Program-made: the position numbers and the translations under genes
Part shown: positions 27,170 to 35,945 of the stretch, piece by piece
Numbering within the stretch: the first letter of the stretch is position 1
How the letters are laid out: each line of letters begins with the position of its first letter
Assembly (NCBI GenBank): GCA_963716235.1
Contig: CAVQTE010000020.1
Location: 62,001 to 126,000 of the forward strand
Origin: Sva-07 sp963716235
GTDB taxonomy: Bacteria > Actinomycetota > Acidimicrobiia > Acidimicrobiales > Ilumatobacteraceae
Reading direction: 5' to 3'
Length of the DNA: 64,000 nucleotides
The notes under the pieces: model-generated
Told to the model about the DNA's origin: nothing
Databases searched by the model: none
Seen by the model: only the letters and a program-made list of their open reading frames with translations

Positions 27170-27323
27170 GTTCCGGTCGACGGTCATTCTGCGGTGGGCT
27201 GATCGGGCCCCAAAGTCGCACAAGCTCTGTGCCGATTGTGTGCGACTACAGCCGTCTGGGTTCGAACGTACTGTGCTTCGCCGCCCATCGTCGGCGTCGG
27301 TTGTGGTCATCTAGTGTCTGGCG

Positions 27324-30127
27324 ATGGCGGGGGATCGACCTTCGGGGACGGTGACGTTTCTGTTCACCGATATCGAGGGTTCGACGAAGCGGTGGGAGGC
27401 GGACCCGGACGCGATGCGCGTCGAGTTGGCCGCCCACGATGACGTGTTGCGGACGGCGGTCGAGGGCCAGGGTGGTTGGTTGTTCAAGCACACCGGTGAT
27501 GGGGTGTGTGCGGCGTTTCAGTCGGCACAGTCCGCGGTCGACGTGGCGATCGAGGCGCAGCGTCGGGTGGGGTTGCCGGTGCGGATGGGGATCGCGACGG
27601 GTGAGGCCGAGCAGCGCGGTGAGGACTATTTCGGTCCGGTGTTGAATCGTGCGGCGCGGGTGATGGCGGTCGGCCATGGCGGCCAGATCCTGGTGTCGGG
27701 TGTGTCGGCGTCGTTGGTGTCGGGTGTCGATCTGGTCGATTTGGGTGAGCACCGTCTGCGGGATCTGTCCGGGGTGGAGCGTCTGTTCCAGGTCCGCGCT
27801 GACGGACTGCGTGTCGAGTTCCCGAGGGTGCGCACGGTTGATGCGGTGCCAGGGAATCTGCCGGCGCAGACGACGTCGTTCGTGGGTCGCGACGTGGAGG
27901 TGAAAGAGCTGGCGGAGCTGGTGCGGGCGCATCGGCTGGTGACGTTGACCGGTGTTGGCGGGGTCGGCAAGACCCGCCTCGCCATCCAGGTCGCAGCAGA
28001 GTTGGTGCCCGAGTTCGTCGATGGGGTGTGGCTGGTGGAGTTGGCCCCGGTCGGTGACCCCGCTGCGGTGCCTGATGCGGTCGCGACCGAGTTGGGGATC
28101 ACCCAGCAACCGGGCACGTCGGTGACCGACCACATCGCGGACACGTTGGCCGGGCGACGGATCTTGATCGTGTTCGACAACTGTGAGCACGTGCTCGACG
28201 CGGCTGCGGATCTGATCGAGACGATCCTCGCCCGCTCGTCGACGGTGTCGGTGATCGCGACCAGCCGGGAGGGGTTGCGGGTCGGTGCGGAGCATTTGTG
28301 GCCGGTGCCGTCGTTGGATGTGCGAGACGGTGCCGCCTCCGCGGCGGTGGAGTTGTTCATCGAACGTGCCCAGGCAGTCGTCCCGGGGTTCAGCGTCCAT
28401 GACGAGGTCGATGTCGACGCGGTGACGGAGATCTGTCGCCGGTTGGATGGGATCGCGTTGGCGATCGAGCTGGCAGCAGCGCGGATGGTGTCGATGACCC
28501 CGACCGAGGTGTTGGCACGCCTGAACGACCGGTTCCGGCTGTTGTCGGGGTCACGGCGCGGGTTGGAACGGCATCAAACGTTGCGCCAGGCGGTGCAATG
28601 GTCCTATGACCTGCTCAGCGAAGAGGAGCAGTCGGTGTTGGCGGCGTGTGCGGTGTTCGCCGGCGGCTTCGACACGGTGTCGGTGACGGCGGTACACGGC
28701 GGCCTCGACGAGTACACGATGTTGGACCTTGTTGATTCGTTGGTCCGCAAGTCGTTGCTGACCGCCACCCGGACGAGTGGCGGGACCCGGTTCGCGATGT
28801 TGGAAACGATCCGCCAGTTCACGGAGGATCAACACGCCACCATCGGCGGTCTCGGTGAGCTCCGGGATCGTCACGCCCGCTACTACGCCGACGAGGTCAT
28901 CGCCCGGTGGGACCTGTGGGACGGACCCGGCTATGACGACGCGACCAATTGGGTCGACGCCGAGTTCGACAACCTACGCGCCGGATTCCGCTGGGCCACC
29001 GACCAAAACGACATCGCCACCGCCACCGCGATCGCCTCCCACACCGCCATCATCGCGTTCGGTCTGCAGCAGTACGAGCCGGCCAGTTGGGCCGAGGAAC
29101 TCCTCCCCGCCGCTGTCGCCGCCGACGTCACCCAACTACCTCGCCTGTACACCGCCGCCAGTTGCTGCACGTACATCGGGCGCGCTCGAGGATGCTGTCG
29201 GGTACGCCCAGGCTGCGGTCACGTTGCAGGACGAACCCGGCTACCAACCCTTCACTGACGGGTGGGCCAGCTTCATGGAGGCTCAAGCACACTCCTACGC
29301 CGGGCGGGTCGACCAGTGGCTGGAGATCTGCACTCTGCTCGCCAACCAGACCGGCGCCGCCCACCTGGCAGGTCTGTGCGGGTTGATGGACGTCCTTCCG
29401 AACCTCGGGCGGTCTGGTGACGCAATCGCTCTCACGGACGACCTCATGACCGCGGCCCGCGCCAGCGCCAACCCGTTCTGGATCGCCTATGCGTACGACG
29501 GGTGCGGGCGGGCGTACACCGAGTCGGACCCTCAACGGGCGCTGGACAACTTCCGTGACGGACTTGCCTACACCCGACAACACCGGCTCCCGTTGTTCGA
29601 AGCGGCCATCGCCATGTCTTCAGCCTGGCTCGAAGCTGTTCACGGCGACCTCGACGAGGCATTGGACCTGTTCACCACGAGCCTCGACTCGTTCCATCAA
29701 TCAGGCAACACGACAGACCTCGATCTCACGTTTGCGTATCTGATGGTGTTCTTCGATCGAATCGAACAGCCCGAGGTCGCCGCCACCCTCTCCGGCACCT
29801 TCGTCGACAAACCCGACTCCCTCGTGTACGCCTCGTTTGTGACACACGTCGATCGATGTTCGCAAGATGCTCGACACCGACACCTTCGACAGCTGTGTCC
29901 GCACCGGAGCAGCAATGACCAGCACAGAAGCCGTCCACTACGCCCACCATCAGATCGACAATCGCCCGATAACACTCAACCGGAGACCCGGCGGCACGCA
30001 GGCGGCATTACCCACGCCTGTCACATACGTGCCGTTTGGGGGGCAGGCTTCTGAAATCCGAGACCGTGGTCCGCGAGGGGTGTCCGATCGGGTGACGCCA
30101 ACCGGACGCCGCGAAGCGTGGCGCTGA
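27324..30127 (+). CDS. class III cyclase-NB-ARC-TPR protein (copy 4), two frame breaks
   Basis: Same domain order as copy 3: FTDIEGST, FKHTGDG, NRAARVM; NFVG-type linker; GVGGVGKTR, LIVFDNCEHV, RLDGIALAIELAAARM; then TPR-like repeats. The frame shifts near 29189 (after YIGRA) and near 29853 (before VRKMLDTDTFDSC). With both corrected the protein matches copy 3 to its end (EAVHYAHHQ) and then has an extra tail across the compact repeat R10. TAGTGT lies exactly 6 nt before the ATG. Adenylate cyclase activity is plausible because Lys and both metal Asp are kept. Unit between R9 and R10. Confidence 0.8.
30080..30108 (+). repeat. class II repeat R10, compact and degenerate
   Basis: GTGTCCGATCGGGTGACGCC then AACCGGACG: left and right ends joined as in R6. 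It is the last copy; no class II repeat follows, so it marks the right end of the cassette section. The region 30128-30417 beyond it shows no gene. Confidence 0.5.
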
Positions 30128-30417
30128 GTCACGTTGCCTGACCTGGGAAGTCTCATCTGGGTGGTACGAATCGATTCTCACTGAGGGTCCGCTATCCGTT
30201 ACACCAGCGCGGTTGACCGATCCGCCGACCTCGACAGCATCATCCGACTTGAAGGAGGATCCACGGGTGACCGCGTCGCCGGTCCCGAGGCCACCCCATA
30301 ACACCGGACACGATCCGCACCCCGACACCCACATATCCGGCGAAGTGTGCGGCCTCTGCCCCGATCGGCCCGCCGCATAATCACTGCGGTTCCAGCCAGC
30401 AGCACCCCTCACAGAGT

Positions 30418-31008
30418 ATTACCCGGTGGGTGCACTCAATCGTTGCGTTTCGTTACACTCCCACCATGACGGTCCCTGGCAAAGGTGGACGACCCCGCAA
30501 ATGGCGGTCGGACGCCGACCGCGTACGAGCGTTCCGCGCTCGGCAACGAGGCGAGGAAGAACCCACGACATTCGAAGAGGCGCTCGTCGACGGCGACGAT
30601 CTCGCCCGGGCAGTCGAAACTCCCGGCAGCTGCAGACCGATCTCGTCGCAGCAATCGCCGCGTTGTCCGAGTCGAACGGGGCGCTACAGACCGAGCGTCG
30701 ACGACACCAATCGACACAGGGCCGGCTTGATCGGGTCAGGGCAGAACTGGACGGACTGCGCACCGCCGGTGCTCGCCGGGAGGAAGAGCTCGAGTTGCTG
30801 CGAGAAGGCTTCGCCGAGCTGAGGGCCGAGAACGCCGCCCCACGGGCACGGATTGCCCTGACCGCCCCGGTCACTCAACCCCAAGGACTCAATCGCGCTG
30901 ATCGACGACGAGCGGCAAAGCGAGACCGGTACAAGGACTGAGCTGCAGCAGCCTGCGGCCGAGATCCTCGTTACGGAACGAAACGTAACCGTGCACCAAC
31001 CGGGTAAT
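30418..31008 (+). mobile_element. 591-bp element with terminal inverted repeats
   Basis: The left end ATTACCCGGTGGGTGCAC and right end (complement) ATTACCCGGTTGGTGCAC match in 17 of 18 bases. The match continues after a short gap as GTTGCGTTTCGTTAC versus GTTACGTTTCGTTCC. The only gene inside is the GRPRKW-type gene. No clear target duplication is seen (flanks GAGT and GATA). It could be a small non-autonomous mobile element or a regulated gene with paired operator sites. Right half of the repeat: 30970-31008. Confidence 0.6.
30466..30941 (+). CDS. GRPRKW-motif basic/coiled-coil protein, one frame break
   Basis: The protein starts MTVPGKGGRPRKWRSDADRVRAFRARQR. After a break near 30615 it continues RQLQTDLVAAIAALSESNGA, a coiled coil to about residue 120, and ends NRADRRRAAKRDRYKD. 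The gene at 553-910 has the same layout. Basic ends and a central coiled coil suggest a dimeric nucleic-acid-binding protein, but no function is known. The gene lies inside the 591-bp inverted-repeat element and begins 8 bp after the left repeat, so the repeats may also act as its operators. Confidence 0.6.
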
Positions 31009-31605
31009 GATATGTGAAGGGCTCCCCCGACGGTCCCGCCGCCACTCGCCCGCCAACATGCTGCAGCCTCAGACCGGGCGCAGCCTTCGGTTGCCCGCGG
31101 GTTTCAACCACGTCGCTTCACGTAGCCGGCCGCCGGAGTTCGGCGCGGTCGTCGAATGGATCGAGCACCTTTGCAGGGTCGCAGCATGCGAGAGGTTCGA
31201 AGTCGGCTGCAGCCCACCCGGCGGCCAGCGCAGCGCTCGCGGGTTGCGTACGCCGCCCCGCGATGAGCTCCGAGCGAGCCTCGAGGGCCGAGCGATGGTC
31301 GCCTCCTACCCAGACGTGCTCCATCAATATGGCCACAGCCAGGTGGCATCGTCGACCGGACTCGGTCGAGTCGGGTCATGGTCACGTCGTCCAAGCGGCT
31401 TGAAGGCAGACGACGTCGATCCAACCCAAGCAGCGATACGCACGGCAGGGGGCGTGTGAGTGGTCGTGTGTGTGCTCGGAGGCGCTGACCTGGGGAAGGG
31501 AGTGATCCGGGTAGTCATTCCGACATTGCCGGCCGACGGTGGTAGTGATCGTGTGTGTGGTCGTGGGAGTGATTCGATGAGTCCTCTTTGCGCACGATCG
31601 GCACC
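31009..31605. other. no confident gene between element and excisionase
   Basis: A 72-codon minus-strand frame (31118-31336, MEHVWVGGDHRSALEARSEL) is the only protein-like reading but has no support beyond composition. The rest shows GTGTGTGGTCGTG-like low-complexity runs around 31460-31570 and nothing I can name. Confidence 0.4.
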
Positions 31606-31929
31606 ATGAACCGCACATCGATTATTCGAGCAGTACCCCCAACGGCCCGACCGCATCGCAGAGCCCTCGGCGACCCCGGGAGTCCGCCGACCCGACCGGA
31701 ACCGGTGGCCAACCGCCGCCGGACCTACACCGTCGCCGAGGTCGCCGACATCGTCGGCATCTCCCGCTCCACGGCCTACGAGTGTGTGCGCCGGGGCGAG
31801 ATACCGTCCCGGCGCTTCGGCCGACGAATTGTCGTGTTCCACCACGAACTCGAACGGATTCTCGGGGCCAGCGGAGCGCCCGCCGTTCAGATGGACATCG
31901 AGGCGGGGACGACGAACAACACAGGTTGA
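31606..31929 (+). CDS. excisionase-type HTH protein (inner island)
   Basis: This 107-residue protein has a disordered Pro/Arg-rich N-terminus and then an excisionase-family winged helix: RRTYTVAEVADIVGISRSTAYECVRRGEIPSRRF followed by GRRIVVFHHELERIL. It is convergent with the integrase at 32059-33220, as is the outer pair at 1764/2018. It probably directs excision of the 30.1-kb island. The ATG at 31606 is chosen; a start nearer the HTH is possible. Confidence 0.8.
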   Translation: MNRTSIIRAVPPTARPHRRALGDPGSPPTRPEPVANRRRTYTVAEVADIVGISRSTAYECVRRGEIPSRRFGRRIVVFHHELERILGASGAPAVQMDIEAGTTNNTG

Positions 31930-32058
31930 CCGACTAACCGAGCACGTTCGGGCGCCGACGGTCGGTGAGAGGTGCTCGGCGAGAAGGTCGGTGAAGCGAG
32001 CCGCGAACGCTCACTCATCCCCTCGCCGTAGGCGGTGACGCCCAGCAGCTTCCGAACG

Positions 32059-33220
32059 TCACTCCGCTCCGGGCTCGAGGTTCGTTCCGAGAGCGGCAAT
32101 GACTGCGGCTGCATGGCGATCCGCCTCTGGCACGAAGTGCGAGTAGACGTTCAGTGTCGTGGCCGCGTTGCGGTGTCCCAGGCGGCCTGCGACAGTCCGC
32201 ACGTCGACGCCTGCGCTCAACAACCGTGTCGCGACGTAGTGCCGAAGATCGTGCAGCCTCACGCCCTCCAGCCCGATGCGCCTGCAGGCCCTACGAAAGC
32301 GACGGGAAACCGAGTCCGGGTACCAAGGGGTACGACCGTCGATATCCGCGCTGAAGACGAAACCGTTGCCGGCCAGCTTTGTGCCGCATGCCTGAGCGCG
32401 CTCTTCCACGACAGCCTGGTGAGCGACCAGCATCCGGACCGTCTCGGGATCGAGCGCTACGCGCCGCGCCTGATGGGTCTTGGTGTCCTTCTCGACGAGA
32501 CCGCTCGGCCCCATCACGACACCTCGGCTGATCGTGACGACCGCCTCGTCGAGATCGAGATCCGGCCACCGAATCGCGATGACCTCGCTGCGCCGAGCAC
32601 CGGTCATCGCCGAGAGCCGAACGAACATCAACAGCTCGGGGTCGCTCTCGGCGATGGCGGCCTGAAGCCGTCCAACCTCATCCGGAGTCGGTGGCTTGAT
32701 GTCGGGCGATTGCACTCGCGGCGGTGTTGCCGAGGCGGCAGGGTTCACACCGAGCCAGCCCCACCGAACGCCCTGAGCCAGTGCACGACGGAGGATCCCG
32801 TGAATGCGGCGGATCGTGGAGGGCGCCAACGGGCGGCCGCCTTGTCCACCGTCCTTCAGGAGGCGCTGGTAGTAGCGATCCAAGGATGCGGCGGTGAGCT
32901 TGGTCAATCGAACGTCACCAAGCGCCGGGCGCAGGTTCCGCTCGATGAAGCCAGATACCTCCCGAACGGTCTTCGGCGAGAAATCGTTCCGGGCCGCCTC
33001 GAACCATCGGTCGAGCAGATCCCCCACAGTCGTCGTGGTCCTCGCCTCGAGCCCGCGCTCTGCACTCGACGACCATCTCGTTGAGCAAGCGCTGCGCTTC
33101 GCGTTTCCCGACGCCGCGCACGGACTTTGTCGCATAGCGCTGCTTCCCACTGACCGGGTCGGCGCCCAGATACACCCTGAGCTCCCATGCCGCCCCCCGT
33201 TGGCGCATGAATCCCTTCAT
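32059..33220 (-). CDS. int: tyrosine integrase of the tRNA-Glu island
   Basis: This phage-type site-specific recombinase of about 387 residues starts MKGFMRQRGAAWELRVYLG. The arm-binding N-domain is followed by a core-binding domain (DRWFEAARNDFSPKTV, DRYYQRLL) and a catalytic domain with Arg in MTGARRSE, His-x-x-Arg in LHDLRHYVAT, His in GRLGHRNAAT and the Tyr nucleophile in NVYSHF. One extra base near 33066 shifts the first ~50 codons; all catalytic motifs lie in the intact frame, so it may be functional. It lies 95 bp from the tRNA-Glu att core with arm-type sites between. It is not an integron integrase: the IntI-specific insertion is not seen. Confidence 0.88.
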
Positions 33221-33239
33221 CGACGTTCTCCAGTCTCAT

Positions 33240-33262
33240 CCATTGGCAATCCATTGGCAACG
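33240..33262 (+). repeat. arm-type integrase site, right end
   Basis: Two tandem CCATTGGCAA copies lie directly upstream of the integrase start, matching the pair at 3363-3386 at the other end of the island. They could also autoregulate the integrase. Confidence 0.65.
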
Positions 33263-33280
33263 AGGAACCGGAAAACGGCA

Positions 33281-33304
33281 AGAGGCCCTCCGAAGAGGGC
33301 CTCT
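33281..33304 (-). terminator. terminator of tRNA-Glu
   Basis: A perfect 10-bp stem AGAGGCCCTC/GAGGGCCTCT with a CGAA (TTCG on the minus strand) tetraloop lies 18 bp beyond the tRNA 3' end and is followed on the minus strand by TTGCCGTTTTCC. A degraded copy is at 3157-3178 beside the other att site, so the hairpin travels with the integrase ends. Confidence 0.65.
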
Positions 33305-33314
33305 GACCTGGTAC

Positions 33315-33363
33315 TTTCTTGGCAGCCCGTACGGGATTCGAACCCGTGCCGCCACCTTGAGAG
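33315..33363 (-). repeat. att site within tRNA-Glu
   Basis: This is identical to 3190-3238. It covers the 3' 41 nt of tRNA-Glu and 8 bp downstream. As the tRNA stays complete here, this is the end at which the island regenerates the tRNA. Confidence 0.9.
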
Positions 33364-33395
33364 GGTGGTGTCCTAGGCCACTAGACGAACGGGCC
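33323..33395 (-). tRNA. tRNA-Glu (CTC)
   Basis: The cloverleaf reads GGCCCGT acceptor paired with ACGGGCT, anticodon stem CCACC/GGTGG with loop CTCTCAA (anticodon CTC, codon GAG), T-arm with GGTTCGAAT, discriminator G. CCA is not encoded. It is the integration target of the island to its left. tRNA-Gln and gltX follow on the same strand. Confidence 0.95.
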
Positions 33396-33535
33396 AAGTA
33401 GCGATCGGCAACGATATCAGCCGGGCTCGCGATCCCACCCGTTGCCGCCGGGAGCGATCGCGAAATCGGGTGCGGAAACGACGAACGCCGACCCCGGATG
33501 CTCGTTGCAGCGAGCGGGTCGGCGATCGATCAGAG

Positions 33536-33607
33536 CTGGGGCGAGAGGACTTGAACCCCTAATGACAGTACCAGAAACTGCAGTGTTACCAATTACACCA
33601 CGCCCCA
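33536..33607 (-). tRNA. tRNA-Gln (CTG)
   Basis: Acceptor TGGGGCG pairs with CGCCCCA (a U1-A72 pair as usual for tRNA-Gln). The anticodon stem GCAGT/ACTGT has loop TTCTGGT, giving anticodon CTG for codon CAG. The T-arm is AGGGG-TTCAAGT-CCTCT. CCA is not encoded. In actinobacteria this tRNA is first charged with Glu by GltX and then amidated; gltX is nearby on the same strand. Confidence 0.93.
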
Positions 33608-33670
33608 AAGCGTGACGGTCTCACGACCGGTGCGGCACAGGATTGTATCGGCCTCGATCGGTCGGACCAC

Positions 33671-34324
33671 TCAATCCGTCAGCGCACTCAGACGATCGAA
33701 GCCGATGATCCGCCCGACCGCTACGCCGACGGCCTCACCGAGCTCTCGTCGGACCTCTCGAGATCCGGAGACCACGGACGTGGTCGTGGGCGACACGTAG
33801 GCCTCGAACCCCACGCTCTCGGCGATCAGACGGCTGCGCAAGGCGTGATACGGATCAGTCACGATCAGCATCGACTCGATGGCCCCGCCCATCTGCGTTT
33901 CCACATTTCGCAGCGATTCCCACGTCGTCGATCCGTCGCCTTCCAGCACGATCGCGTCGGCCGGGATCCCCCGTTGGATGAGGTAGGCCGCCGAGGCGTC
34001 GGCCTCGGTGAAGCGATCGCCGGGCTGGTTGCCGCCCGTCACGATGACGAGCGGGGCGAAGCCCTCGGGCCAGAGATCCACAACGTGGTCGAGCCGAGCC
34101 GCGAGCTGCGGTGACGGTCGACCGTCGTACTGCGCCGCGCCCATGACCACGATCGCATCGACCGGCCGCGCCTCGTCGGATCGGCCGGTCGCCCACACCT
34201 GCCAGTACGAGACCGCCAAGTAGGCGAGTCCGAGGGCGACGAGCACTCCGGTCAGCTGCGCGGTGCGTCGACCGATTCGACGACGCGGCTGCGACAGCAA
34301 CTGCACCGGCGTCGGATCCCTCAC
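33671..34324 (-). CDS. YdcF/SanA-like DUF218 membrane-anchored protein
   Basis: This 217-residue protein has one N-terminal membrane segment (LTGVLVALGLAYLAVSYWQVWA, residues ~23-44) and a DUF218 domain outside: VDAIVVMGAAQYDGRPSP, VIVTGGNQPGDRFTEADASA, IVLEGDGSTTWESLRN, LIVTDPYHALRS. DUF218 proteins bind nucleotide-like ligands and are linked to envelope integrity. It overlaps the 58-codon gene upstream by 4 bp and is the last gene of the gdh2-gltX group. Confidence 0.85.
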   Translation of the reverse strand: MRDPTPVQLLSQPRRRIGRRTAQLTGVLVALGLAYLAVSYWQVWATGRSDEARPVDAIVVMGAAQYDGRPSPQLAARLDHVVDLWPEGFAPLVIVTGGNQPGDRFTEADASAAYLIQRGIPADAIVLEGDGSTTWESLRNVETQMGGAIESMLIVTDPYHALRSRLIAESVGFEAYVSPTTTSVVSGSREVRRELGEAVGVAVGRIIGFDRLSALTD

Positions 34325-34497
34325 CAGCCCGGCCGCGGATCGGGACGCATCGTCGGTTCGCGATCGGCCGGCACCGGGATCTCCCCGGTGCGGGTGTACC
34401 GCTCGCCCACCGGCTCATGGCCGTCGAGCGCCTGGATCAGTTCGCGATCGCGACGTCGCTGCTCGTCGGAGGGGAGTTGCAGCTCGTGGTCCGACAT
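34321..34497 (-). CDS. small acidic hypothetical protein
   Basis: This 58-residue protein starts MSDHELQLPSDEQRRRDREL and contains GHEPVGERYTRTGEIPVPAD. The start is set by its position 4 bp after the gltX stop and it ends in a 4-bp overlap with the DUF218 gene. No membrane segment or known domain is seen. Coupled position suggests it is translated with its neighbours. Confidence 0.6.
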   Translation of the reverse strand: MSDHELQLPSDEQRRRDRELIQALDGHEPVGERYTRTGEIPVPADREPTMRPDPRPGW

Positions 34498-34501
34498 CGC
34501 C

Positions 34502-35918
34502 TCACCCGCTTCGGGCAACTCGTTCCTTCGCGGCGGCCAGACGCCGAAGCGTCTCGTCACGTCCCACGACCTCCAACGACTCGAACAGCGGGGGCCCGAC
34601 CGAACGCCCCGTGACCGCCACCCTCACCGGTGCCTGCGCCTTGCCGAGTTTCAACTCGTAACGAGCCATCACGCCTTCGAGTGCCAGCTTCAGTCCGTCG
34701 GCCGTCCAATCGTCCAGCGCGCCGTACGCACCGATCACGTCGTCGAGAAGCGGATTCACCCACTCGGGCGCGAACGCCTTGTCCCACGACGACTGGTCGT
34801 AGTCGATCGGTGACCCGTCAGGCCAGAAGAGGAAGTCGACCGTGCCCGGCACCTCGGCGAGCGTCGTCAGTCGTTGCTGGATGTGCGGGGCAATCGCCGC
34901 GAAGCGCCGTCGATCCCATTCGTCGGGCAACTCGACGCCGGCGCGTTCGATGAACTCGTCGAGCGGAAGCATCCGGATGTAGTCGCCGTTGAAGGCGGCA
35001 AGCTTCTTCAGGTCGAAGAACGCCGGGGAGTGCGTGACGTCCTCGAGCCGGAACGCGGCCTCCATCTCGCTCCACGACGCGATCTCGGAACCTGACTCCT
35101 CGGCGCCCGGGGGCGTCCACCCCAGCGTCATCAGATAGTTGACCATGGCGTCGGCGAGATACCCCTCGGCGCGGTACTGCTCGAGCGCCACCTTGTCGCG
35201 ACGCTTCGACAGCTTCTTGCGCTGCTCGTTCACGAGCACCGGTACGTGCGCCCACTGGGGCGGCTCGTGGCCGAGTGCACGCCACAGCATCTGCTGCTTG
35301 GGGGTGTTCGGAAGGTGTTCCTCGGCTCGTACGACGTGTGAGATCGCCATCTCGATGTCGTCGACGACGTTGGCGATCAGGAACACCGGGGTGCCGTTGC
35401 TCCGAAGGAGCACGAAGTCCTCGATGGTGGAGTTGTCGAACGAGACCGCACCTCGAACGAGGTCGTCGACCACCGTGGTGCCGTCGGGGACACGGAATCG
35501 AAGGACGTGTCCGGGCCCCGGTTCGAGCCCACGTTCGCGCGAGTAGCCGTCGTAGCCCGAGACCCCGAGATCCCGCGCGATCCTGGATCTGCTCGCCGCT
35601 CAGGTCGCAGTAGTAGGCATCGCCCTGCTCGAACAGCCGCTGTGCCGCGGCGACGTGCGCTGCTGCATGGTCGCTCTGGAAGTGGGGGCCCTCGAAGTGC
35701 GCGTCGTCGGCTGAGATACCGATCCACGCGAGGGCGTCGATGATGCCCTGCGTCCACTCCGGACGATTCCTCGCCTCGTCGGTGTCCTCGATGCGCAGGA
35801 CGAACGTGCCACCGAGACGACGTGCGAGCGCCCAGTTGTACAGCGCAGTCCGAGCGCCGCCGACGTGGAACGAACCCGTCGGCGACGGCGCAAAACGGAA
35901 TCTCGGACCGCTCGTCAT
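34502..35918 (-). CDS. gltX: glutamyl-tRNA synthetase, one frame break
   Basis: GltX charges tRNA-Glu (and in this lineage probably also tRNA-Gln) with glutamate. The N-terminal catalytic core has the HIGH-type FAPSPTGSFHVGGARTALYN motif and RIEDTDEARN. The KMSKS-type motif KLSKRRDK and the anticodon-binding helices follow. The two halves lie in different frames that meet near 35575, where GCGCGCGGG reads as if one base is missing. Because the gene is essential this is most likely a consensus error. Its stop is 4 bp before the next small gene and its start 27 bp after gdh2, so it belongs to a glutamate-centred operon near tRNA-Gln and tRNA-Glu. Confidence 0.92.
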
Positions 35919-35945
35919 GACGGTATGACGCTACCCCGCGGCAGA

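Noticed and set aside
27246..28400. 384-codon frame antisense to a cyclase gene
   Set aside because: Composition (His, Arg, Gln rich) is that of the complement of a high-GC gene; the sense strand encodes clear cyclase and NB-ARC motifs.
11142..30108. Canonical integron with attC sites
   Set aside because: Repeat size and arrangement fit, but I found no RYYYAAC/GTTRRRY core pair at the ends and no integron-type integrase in the window; gene orientation is mixed. It is reported as attC-like only.
18372..30127. Prophage
   Set aside because: No capsid, terminase, portal, tail or lysis genes were seen anywhere in the island; the integrase alone does not make it a phage.
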